Shown: one piece after another, positions 34,471 to 43,123 of the stretch
Numbering within the stretch: the first letter of the stretch is position 1
Layout of the letters: each line of letters begins with the position of its first letter
Source: Zygnema cylindricum
Lineage: Eukaryota > Streptophyta > Zygnematophyceae > Zygnematales > Zygnemataceae
Direction of reading: 5' to 3'
Assembly (NCBI GenBank): GCA_037447655.1
Contig: JBBHKE010002973.1
Span: 72,158 to 136,157, forward strand
DNA length: 64,000 nucleotides
Notes under the pieces: generated by a model
Database searches by the model: none
Seen by the model: only the letters and a program-made list of their open reading frames with translations
Told to the model about the DNA's origin: nothing
Program-made: the position numbers and the translations under genes

Positions 34471-34605
34471 ACATCCATGGCAAAACCACTATCCAGCTGG
34501 AATAGCGTGGAGAGGTGGAACCAAGCACTCCATATGAAATCCTACATTGCAATAGTCATACAGAAGCTTCGTCGTTTCTCCATCAGACCGCCGACACAAA
34601 TGACA
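34471..34605 (-). other. PHD finger domain (C4HC3) fused to integrase
   Basis: Ligand order C-x2-C (CHLC), [C to Y]-x2-C, H-x2-C (FHMEC), then W-F-C-x2-C (WFCHGC, past a stop). The conserved LVPPL and the Trp two residues before the last Cys pair are PHD hallmarks. PHD fingers bind histone H3 tails, often at K4. Confidence 0.8.
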
Positions 34606-35664
34606 CTCGGTGGCCTCAGTAATCAGAATCCGCCACGGATCCATGCTGCGGGAAAGATCAGGTAGGTAGTAGGGGGCACAATTTTTTGAATGTTCTCGCA
34701 AAGTTCGCGTGTCAGCCCCTTGTAGGCTTAATAATCCATTGGAGTCGATCTTTGTGATCCTCAATATGTGAGCCAAGACATGCGTGTCGAGTGTGTCAAA
34801 TGTTTGCCGACGCAAATATACATAGTCCCCCACCCGATAGGGTTTTTGTTGTGGTCGGTAACTGCCACTGCGAGTTGTTGCAAACTGTAAGTAGTCGCGA
34901 TATTGAGCAATCTGCAAGTTTCCAAAGGCCATTAGAATTTCCCTAGGAAAAAGCAAAGCCCGGTTGGTTAGTTCTTCCAAAAAAAGAGAATTAGACATAA
35001 ACGGCAAAGGAAAACTAGCGACTTTCTGTATATTTCTACCTAGTAGTGGCTGTCGACCAAATAACACATAACAGGGACTAAAATTTGCTAAGCTGGCCTG
35101 TACAGACATGCGATAACCCATGACAATATAACCCAATGATTTATCCCACACAGTGATCTGTTTCTCCAAACAATGTTTACGCAAATCCCGATTAAATGTT
35201 TGCACCGCCCTTTCGACCAAACCGTATGCCTGGGGATGATATCGACTTATTCGACGGTGATCGATCAACACCTCGTCCAACATCTCTTGAAATTCGCCAC
35301 GAAACTCGCTTCCCTCGTCTGTAAGGACTTCTGCTGGAGCTCCATATCGGAGGAGCACATGCTCCTTGAAAGCGGTTGTGGTGAGTTTCGCAGTTTTGTG
35401 CGGGAGGGCCACAACTTCCACCCATTTGCTGAAATTCCCGATCATGATCATGATGTATTGCTTGTCCCTTGGTGAGTCGGGAAAAGGACCTGCGGAATCA
35501 CACAACCACCTGTAGAAGAGACCTCCGATAGGCAAAGGTTGAAGTGTAGTCTGACGGTTAGAGAATGAGGTCCGCAACCGGTGACATGTGCTACATCCTT
35601 TTAACACAACCACCACGTCAGCTTGCATGCCTGACCACCAATAACGTGCCTGTACCAAACTCAA
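34489..35664 (-). pseudogene. gypsy H1 integrase with C-terminal PHD finger
   Basis: 391 open codons. The zinc-binding CSTC (residues 24-27) closes the HHCC domain, whose histidines lie upstream of an in-frame stop. The catalytic triad is present: D56 (CDSAGPFP), D116 (LTDEGSEF) and E151 (GLVERAVQ). A GPY/F-like module ending 'HSKNCAPYYLPDL' follows. The last 38 residues begin a PHD finger: CHLC, then LLYDYCNVGFHMEC and 'LVPPLHAIPAG'. An in-frame TAG (34489-34491) cuts it before WFCHGC. One zinc ligand is changed (LLYD for the usual LLCD). The intact protein would insert element DNA, perhaps at chromatin read by the PHD finger. Confidence 0.85.
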
Positions 35665-35940
35665 AATACGTTTGGTACCCTAATGTCCCAGATCAGTATG
35701 AATCTGATCTATAAGCAATAGGCGATCTGTTGGCCGAGGAACATGCCGATGACTTCCATCTGCGAGGAGACGAATAAGGGAACCTCCCATCCATAAGTAA
35801 TTTTGAGCTCTTTTACAAACACGCTCCTCCTCTCCTGGTAAGGTGCATGCTCGAAAGGACTGAGTGGATGAAAAGAGAACAAGAGCGCTGTTCCGCCATG
35901 GATCGTGTTTTGTTTTTTGAACTATGGGGCCCGAAAAACT

Positions 35941-36165
35941 CTAAACCAGGTGTGCTCCAGCAGACATCGATGCAACTGGTACGTCATCAAAATCGTGTCG
36001 CACTCCATTAACGGCAGAATTGGGTAAGGGGTTTCGAGAAAGATCGTCGACATTCAAACTGAGGAGCCCGGGTCGATGGATGATCTCCATATTGTATTCC
36101 TGCAAAATAAAAACCCAGCGGGCTAATTTGCCGGATAGTTTGTCATTGGTCATGAGCCAATGCAA
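35941..36165 (-). pseudogene. gypsy H1 RNase H, C-terminal piece
   Basis: Contains 'HWLMTNDKLSGKLARW' and 'LQEYNMEIIHRPGLLS', the end of gypsy RNase H where the LQE-I-HRPG-N-DxLSR pattern is typical. The middle of RNase H (36166-36306) is decayed; the same part is clean in H2 at 39051-39300. RNase H removes the RNA strand during reverse transcription. Confidence 0.8.
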
Positions 36166-36306
36166 TGGTTGATGGTCACGAATTAAATAAAAAGCTTACA
36201 AAATAAAGGGAAATGCAATTCCCCAAGAAACCCCCCTTTATAACTATATCTGTAGTTCGACTCCTTAATTATTACCGGTGGCATGTTCCATATTCTTCGC
36301 CCGAGC

Positions 36307-37203
36307 TCATTGCGTCAGGATGGCTACGATATCATTTACCAAAGTCACATTCCACACCAAAATAAATATATGATTTGGTGGACGAAGAATGGGAGTGTTG
36401 GACAGTGCTTTCTTTAATCCCTGGAATGCCTCAATCTGCGGGGGTCCCCAAGTTAACGGCACTGATTTTTTCAAGAGGTCATTTAGTGGGGATGCGAGCG
36501 TGCTGAAACAAGGAACAAACCTCCGATAATAATTTGCAAAACCTAAGAGAGCACGTAGGCTCGTTAAATCTGTTGGGGCCGGTAGTTTACTAATCGCTTC
36601 TACCTTGGCTTCTAGAGGAGTGATTCCCTCGGATGAGATAAAATGCCCGAAATATGGTACCTCTTCGGACCCGAAGATGCATTTGGCAAGATGGCATTTG
36701 AGACCCACCTTTTTCAACTCCTTTAATACCCACTCTATATGTGCTGTGTGTTCCTCTATAGAGGCTGAAGCGATGATTAAATCGTCAATGTAGCAGCGGG
36801 CAAACTTACATCCCCCTAAGACTGAGTCCATAACAATGTGAAATACGGCAGTGCATTTTTCAAGCCAAAGGGCATAACTCACCATTCCCAACGCCCATCA
36901 CTTCCCCAAAATGTAGTCTTATGTCCGTCTTTTTCCTCTATTTCAATTTGGTTAAACCCCTGTTGTAAATCTAGAATGCTAAAATATTTAGCCCCTTTGA
37001 TCAAAAGTGTCCTCTGCCAAAGGCATTGGATGTCGGTCCTGGATTGTACGAGAATTCAGTTCTCGATAGTCCCCGCACATGGGACTTTGTGTGAAATTCC
37101 CCTATGCGTCTTTTTTACGAGGCGTGAGGATAAGCGCCGCAAAGGTGGAGTCGGACCTAAAAATCAGTCTTGCCTCTTCTAACTCTGTGCATGGTTTGTC
37201 CAC
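36307..37203 (-). pseudogene. gypsy H1 reverse transcriptase (partial, broken)
   Basis: The frame 36307-36891 has the catalytic YIDD (ARCYIDDLIIAS), then 'KCHLAKCIFG', 'YFGHFISSEGI' and 'LRALLGFANYYRRFVPCF', the standard Ty3/gypsy RT thumb/connection pattern. Upstream to 37203 the palm part (matching 'SRTIQDRHPM' of H2) is shifted in frame. It ends at a junction with unrelated sequence. Confidence 0.85.
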
Positions 37204-37613
37204 TTAAAGTGTGTTTCAGGGTACACGCCCCTGATAGCTCTTGACTTAAGAGCATGTTAGGTCCTGGCTGTAGGTTACGGAAACCGTCTCCTGTGAAAAC
37301 TAGTTTCCCCGATTTATAAAATCGTAAGATCTAAATGTTGTCCCCAAATTGGTTTAACTTTATCTCCTTTTTCTGCCTGTNNNNNNNNNNTTTCGCGTTC
37401 TTTATGACGCCTTCATAAATACTGCCAGTGCTAACATTGGGCCGAATTAGTCTGCCGGTGCTTCGTACGGCTCTAGCACCTTATCCAAAAGCCGCCAAAC
37501 GTCAATTGCAGTGCAGTTAACGGTGCACCGTGTTAGTGTAACCTAATGCTGTAGAGAACCCTAAGGTTCTTGCTTAGGTTTTTACTGTACACAGCTGAAA
37601 AACCGGTACAACA
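37204..37613. other. unassigned sequence around assembly gap
   Basis: Unrecognised DNA on both sides of a 10-N gap (37381-37390). The true distance and order across it are unknown, so H1 and H2 should not be assumed adjacent. Confidence 0.5.
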
Positions 37614-38439
37614 ATGAAGGGTCAAAGTTGACCTTTTGTACAGGAGCTCTCTGGGAGAGAGGGTCTAATCAATCAAATTTTTCTAAGTCCTATCTCTCTC
37701 TAAAACTCATCTACTGAAGTAAGGCACCAATCATAATAGTGTACCGTACATAAAGGTACATGTGCCGATGTACTTTATGTACGGATATTGTACAACATGG
37801 CCAAAAAGTCGACACATGTCATTTTTGGATTCGTTCTTGGAATCCCAGGAGATGTCGTAATCCAATGTGATTGTGCCACGTGGCAATTGACGTGACGTCA
37901 ACCGCAAACCGCCGAAAACCTATTCCACGATCTCGGCATGCTTCGTGGCCGTCTGATTAAGCCGGGTTACAATCGTGACCGTCATAAATACTTCCGCAGT
38001 ATTTCTTGCGCTTTCTAAAGAAATGCGCATTATTCGTTTTGAATGTTCCGTACGCCGTACTTTACAAACTGTATCTATGTTTAAAGATCCCGTTAAATGA
38101 AATATATTACGTGTTAACATTTAATTAACTATCAAACCATACACCTCCAAGCATGATGGCAAACTAAATGGCTAAGGCTACAGGCTAAGAGTGGACGGTA
38201 GGTACCCGGTTCAAATTCTGGGTCCGTCAATTTATATTTTGGTAAATCTACCAAAATCTACAACCCGTAACTCTATCTTTAATCAGCATAGGCAACCATG
38301 GCTCTAGCTCCCTCTTCAACCTTCAGTGACTACGACAAATGTGGGAGCTGAAGAGAGAAGTTAGAGGCAGACTGCCTCTGCTTCTTTTCTGCATTTTGCA
38401 AAACCTAGAAAATACTAAAATAACTTTTTTATTTCTACA
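37614..38439 (-). repeat. truncated copia LTR (A-family-like) in gypsy integrase
   Basis: The minus-strand start TGTAGAAATAAAAAAG at 38439 abuts gypsy H2 integrase sequence. It aligns with the A-family LTR down to the segment 'gggtcaaagttgacctttt' at 37618. The LTR 3' end is missing. A plus-strand tRNA-like block lies near 38163-38228 and a hairpin near 38310-38355. Confidence 0.7.
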
Positions 38440-38725
38440 ACCACTTGTAGAAGAGACCTCGGATAGGCAAAGGTTGAAGTGTTGTCTGGCGGTTAAAGAA
38501 GGAGGTCCACAACCGGTCATATGTGCTACATCCTTCTAACACGGCCGCAACCTTCGCCTGCATGCATGACCACCAATAACGTGCCTGTACGAAACTCAAA
38601 GTCCGTTTAGTACCATAATGTCCCAGATCAGTATGAATCTGATCGATAAGTGATAAGCGTTCTGTCGGCCGAGGAACATGCCGATGACTTCCATCTGCGA
38701 GGAAATGGATAAATGAACCTCCCAT
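38440..38725 (-). pseudogene. gypsy H2 integrase N-terminal part
   Basis: Holds the HHCC-type zinc region ('HTDLGHYGTKRTLSFVQARY', then CSTYDRL with the last Cys changed to Tyr) and ends at 'PIRGLFYKWL', just before the first catalytic Asp. The remainder is replaced by an LTR fragment, so no PHD finger can be checked for this copy. Confidence 0.8.
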
Positions 38726-38843
38726 CCATAAGTAATTTTGAGCTTTTTTACGAACACGCTCCTCCTCTCTTGGTGTGGTGCCTTTTCGAAAAGACTAGGT
38801 GGATAAAAATAGGACCAGAGCGCTGTCCTGCCATGGATCGTAT

Positions 38844-39671
38844 TCAGTTTTGTGAACTCTGGGACGCGAAAAAATTGTAGACCAGGTGTGCTCCAATAGA
38901 CAGCGATGCAAGTGGTTCGTCATCAAAATCTTGTCGCACTCCATTATCGACAAAATTGGGTAAGGGGTTTCGGGAAAGACCATCAGCAATCAAACTGAGG
39001 AGCCCGGGTCGATGGATGATCTCCATATCGTATTCCTGCAAATTAAGAGCCTAGCGGGCTAACTTGCCAGATAGTTTGTCATTGGTCATGAGCCAATGCA
39101 ATGGTTGATGGTTAGTAAGAAGAGTAAAAGGCTTGCCATAAAGGTAATGGCGGAAATGCACAATTCCCCAAACTGCGGCCAAGCACTCCCCACTACTATA
39201 GTTCGACTTTGCTTTATTGTTGCTTCGACTAGCATAAGCCACCACATATTCCTCACCTGTAAGCTCACGCTGAGTTAGGATGGCGGCGATTACAGGCTTA
39301 CCAAAGTCTGTCCGTAGGCAAAATGGTAACTTAGGATTCGGTGGACCGAGAATGGGACCGGTGGAGAGTGCTTTTTTTAATCCCTGGAATGCCTCAATTT
39401 GCGGGGGTACACAAGTAAACAGCGCTGATTTTTTCAAGGGTTCATTTAGTGGGGATGCGAGCATGCTAAACCCAGGAACAAACCTTCGATAATAATTAGC
39501 CAAACCTAGGAATGCACGCAGGCTTGTTAAATCTCTTGGGGCCAGTAGTTTACTGATCGCTTCTACCTTGGCTTCTAGCAGAGTAATTCCCTCGGATGAG
39601 ATAAAATGCCTGAGATATGGTACTCTTTCAGCCCCGAAGATGCATTTGGCAGGATGGCATTTGAGACCCAC
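38844..39671 (-). pseudogene. gypsy H2 RT thumb, RNase H and linker
   Basis: The frame 39051-39671 runs from RT ('KCHPAKCIFGAERVPYLRHF', 'LRAFLGLANYYRRFVPGF') into RNase H: 'LRTDFGKPVIAAILTQ', 'YASRSNNKAKSNYSSGECLAAVWGI' and 'LTNHQPLHWLMTN' carry the usual D-E-D layout, with the first Asp in RTDFG. A stop (39048-39050) splits it from 38844-39041 ('MQEYDMEIIHRPG'). Confidence 0.85.
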
Positions 39672-40300
39672 CTTTTTGAACTCTTTTAATACACATTCTA
39701 TATGTGTTGCGTGTTCTTCTATAGAGGCTGAAGCAATGATTAAATCGTCAATGTAGCAACGGGTAAACTTTCATCCCCTTAAGATTGAGTCCACAACCTT
39801 TTGGAATACGGCCAGTGCATTTTTCAAGCCAAAGGGCATAACTAACCATTCCCAACGCCCATCACTTCCCCAAAATGCAATCTTATGTCAGTCTTTCTCC
39901 TCTATTTCAATTTGGTTAAACCCCTGTTGTAGACCCCGAATGCTGAAATATTTAGCCCCTCCGATGTGATCAATAATGTCCTCCGCCAAAAGCATTGGAT
40001 GACGGTCCTGGATTGTACGGGAATTCAGTTCTTGATAGTCCCCGCACATGCAACGTACTGTGAAATTCCCCTCGGCGTCTTTTTTACAAAGCATGACGTT
40101 AGGCGCCGTAAAGGTGGAGTCAGACCTATAAATCAATCCTTCCTCTTCTAACTCTGGGCATCGTTTGTCCAATGCTTCCTATTCGCTTTGTGATAGACGA
40201 TGCTTGGGTTTGAATATGGGTCTTTCATCTTCCAAGTCAATGGACATTCGGTAAGTGGTGTGTCGACCTAAATCTTTCATGGAGTAAGCGAACGCGTCTT
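39672..40300 (-). pseudogene. gypsy H2 reverse transcriptase palm/fingers
   Basis: 39888-40172 encodes 'LEEEGLIYRSDSTFTAPNVM', 'GDYQELNSRTIQDRHPM' and 'GGAKYFSIRGLQQGFNQIEI', the first RT motifs. YIDD follows in another frame near 39745. Upstream (to ~40300) the RT start resembles 'MSIDLEDERPIFKPKHRLSQ', with one stop. RT copies element RNA into DNA. Confidence 0.85.
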
Positions 40301-40800
40301 TGTGTTGGTTTATGACATTGTCTAACAGTTCGTGTTCCGGTTTCCTTAGTCACCTCCCAAATTTTCAGGTTGGTTTTTCAAGTGCGTTGATGGTAATGGT
40401 TTCAATGACCTGTACAAACGCTAGTTGTTCATCCGTTATTAGGGAATATCCCAATTCATACTCAGTTAAAAGCTGATGCAAACAATTCACTGCATGATGC
40501 CAACTTCTAAATGGAAATGTAGCTGTCTAGTGTGGTGTTGCGCGTACCGGCATCTGAGACCTAGCCCCTGTGTATGCAAGGATGGACCAACTCATGTGAC
40601 CGGGTTCCAAGAAATCGTAAATAGTGTAATTTGTGTCAAACTTGGAGGAAGGAAAGAGAGAAAGCTGAAAAGTTGTACCCCGGAGAAAAGGTGAGGATTT
40701 TGATGCAGTCTGTTTAAATGGTATATTCCCCCCCCCAGCTGGTTGAGACACATGATTCTGTGCATATCGACCAGCTACAAACCCTATGCCCAAGACAAAT
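40301..40800 (-). other. linker between methyltransferase and RT of H2
   Basis: No clear domain. The frame 40527-40793 ('LGIGFVAGRYAQNHVSQPAG') continues from the region where the methyltransferase C-terminus (motifs IX-X) is expected, but I cannot assign motifs securely. Confidence 0.4.
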
Positions 40801-42056
40801 GAGAGTGATTGGGGATCTATGACCTGACGAAGTAATGTGCAGCGTTGCCGCTTAATGAGTCTTGGGGCAGCAGTGGTGCCTGGGATGAAATGGAGTAGGT
40901 GTTTTCGCTTTGCAGCGGTAATTTTCTTCTAGACTGCCCGTATGCGTGTTCTGAAGCATACCAGGTCCGTTATGTGAATATGCGTGAGAGTTTGTGTATG
41001 GGACTAATGTAGGAAGTGCACGTAACGGTTAGCCATTGGTGTTAAGACAAAATGCAGGAGGATAGTCTAACTAGACACATGTCTGTACCTTATGAAGTGG
41101 AGAAGTGCTTCTTGAATGGAAATTTTAGGTGGTCAAACAACGAGGTTAGCTTCTCGGAGCCGGCCTATGTCAACCAAATTTGTCCACTTGAAACGAACTC
41201 GACGTGCCAACGATCCATGACGTGCAGCGTCGATAATTAGTGGCGGTCCAATTGATGATTCAATGCGTTTCTAGTATGCGAGAACTGTAGGTCTGGGTCA
41301 TTATGAGTTACGACGTTTTCTAAGACGTATCCAAAGGGGTGGTTTAGTGACTGAAAGAAATGGATAAGACGCACTACCTCAAAGAACAGTTAAGTGCGCG
41401 GATCTGCTAAACCTAAACCTAACCCTTCCTAGCTCAAGACATACCGTGACATTCCCATCCTGCGAAAATGAGGTCGATTCGTTCTAACTCTGCCAAATGT
41501 TGATTACCTATGAGACGGATATACTGTGGTAAAACTAAATGCATGTTGTGAAAAGCGGACTGCGGTAAGAGGTGAGGGTATCGTTCATGTAAGATTTGAC
41601 AGTTGTGCCACTTAGCGCGTCTTGCCAAAGGGTCAATATCTATAGAAAAATACTGCTTGATTAGAATACCGTTCCTAAGGCAAGAGAGAAGTGTGGTACC
41701 TATTCCTGCAAAAAGGTCTAAGATAACGAGACCTTTTAGGTTAGGTTGTAAGCTGACCGATTTCCATTTAATGGGGGAAAACCCGAAAGGATCTATTGCA
41801 ATAGCGGGTGGATCCGGAATACTGAATAAAGGAATTGGTACTGTGAACATATACAATCTGTCAAAATTTGAAGAGTCAATAATAAAACCTGGGGTGCCAA
41901 ATAATTCCGGCATTCTCGGGGGGTCTGGTAAGATTTCTTCCGCTGTTAAAGATTCAAAAATATCAACACCTATGCCAACTGCAGCATAGGCTGGCAAGAC
42001 AAACGCCGAATGAGCGTAGTAGGCATGGGTTGCCTGGCCGAGATACATGGTAAGCA
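40801..42056 (-). pseudogene. DNMT3/DRM-like cytosine-5 DNA methyltransferase domain in gypsy H2
   Basis: The family transfers a methyl group from S-adenosylmethionine to cytosine C5. Seen here: motif I DLFAGIGTT (frame residues 122-130 of the open stretch 41434-42081), motif II SIDIDP (146-151), and motif IV IDLIFAGWECHGMS with the catalytic Cys codon at 41449-41451. A stop follows; further motifs are in shifted frames: motif VI 'GYVLENVV' (ENV at 41312-41320) and a motif VIII-like AARHGSLARRVRFKWTN (41178-41228), which resembles DNMT3 'RARYFWGN'. It lies between the protease linker and RT, so it was part of the polyprotein. The copy is dead: stops, at least two frameshifts, and a copia insertion at its N-side. 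Confidence 0.85.
41402..41426. repeat. short AAACCT repeat inside methyltransferase
   Basis: Three tandem telomere-like units lie directly after motif IV and add stops on the minus strand. They look like a local expansion. Confidence 0.55.
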
Positions 42057-42061
42057 AACTT

Positions 42062-43110
42062 TGAAACTCTGAGACCTCCATAAGTCCTCAGAGTGGACAG
42101 CTTCCAAGAAGCCTCTAGGATAATCCTGACCCCTTTGTGTTTAAGCAAAAATAACTGCCACCCTGACAGACAAAAACTCTGACCAACTTCACCCCTGTGA
42201 AGACAAGACTCCCCTGAGTCGATAGCAAAAAGAATCTCTGAATTTGCTCCCCTGAGCAGTAAGTTATGGAGGGTCAAAGTTGACCTTTTGTACAGAAGCT
42301 CTCTGGGAGAGGGGATCCTATCTTCTAATTTTTCTAAGTCCTATCTCTCTCACAGACTCTATCTACTGATGTACGGAACCAATCAGAATTGAGTTTCGTA
42401 CGCAAAAGTATAGCTGCCGGTGTACTTTATGTACGGATATTGTACGACATGGCCAAAATGTCGACACATGTCAAATCCGGATTCGGTGCCATAATCTCCG
42501 CAGATTCCACAATGCAACGGAATTTCGCCACGCGTCATCCGATGTGGCGATGGCCACAAACCGCCGAAATCTTCCTCTGCGATCTCGGCGCTAATCCCGG
42601 CCGTCCGATTAAATTCGGCTTTAATCGTAGCCGTAATAAATACATGCGCGGTATTTGTTTCATTTACGAAACAAATGCGCGGTACTGATTTGTGTCCGTA
42701 CCGTAAGTCGTACATTATATATTACTGGATCTATGTATCCCGTAATTCATTTCAGTTAAATGGTTTATCGCTTGTATACATATGTAAATAATTATCAAAC
42801 TATATGCTAGGTAACACTACCGCTAGATTAAACGGCTAAGGCTACCGGCTACTTCGTGTCTGCTGGCCGGCAGGTACAAGGATCAAATCCTGCCGCCGGC
42901 ACATACATTTTAATTAAATATATAAACCCTAATATAAAATTCCCGTAAACCTCAGGATAGCCAAGGTAGCCATGGCTCTAGCTTCCTCTCCAATTTCTCA
43001 GTGACTGCGACAAATTTGAGAGTCGCAGAGAGAATTTAGAGATAGACTGCCTCGACTTCTATATTTCTTTGCAGACCTAGAAAATACTAATAAAACCATT
43101 AGTTTGTACA
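42062..43110 (-). repeat. element A 3' LTR
   Basis: The minus-strand start is TGTACAAACT at 43110, right after the polypurine tract; it ends at 42062. Plus-strand tRNA-like block near 42826-42902. Confidence 0.93.
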
Positions 43111-43123
43111 CTCCCCTTATTTT
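43111..43123 (-). promoter_or_regulatory. polypurine tract of element A
   Basis: AAAATAAGGGGAG on the minus strand, directly before the 3' LTR. Confidence 0.85.

Larger units (their letters stand above)
34471..37203 (-). mobile_element. gypsy element H1 (partial: RT-RNase H-integrase-PHD)
   Basis: Minus-strand order is RT (37203-36307), RNase H remnants, integrase, PHD finger: the Ty3/gypsy order. Homology to H2 ends at 37203, and an assembly gap follows at 37381. The upstream half (Gag, protease, methyltransferase) is missing from this copy. Stops and frame breaks show it is dead. Confidence 0.85.
38440..42056 (-). mobile_element. gypsy element H2, 3' part (DNMT-RT-RNase H-integrase start)
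   Basis: Continues from 48518-49500 across copia A. Order on the minus strand: methyltransferase (42056 to ~40800), RT (~40300-39350), RNase H (~39350-38880), integrase N-part (38725-38440), then truncation at an LTR fragment. Frame breaks show it is inactive. Confidence 0.88.

Noticed and set aside
37204-38439. H1 and H2 as one tandem gypsy element
   Set aside because: They duplicate the same RT/RNase H region, and an assembly gap plus an LTR fragment separate them.
40527-40793. separate gene downstream of the methyltransferase
   Set aside because: Position and decayed frames fit the methyltransferase C-terminus or linker; no independent start or domain is evident.
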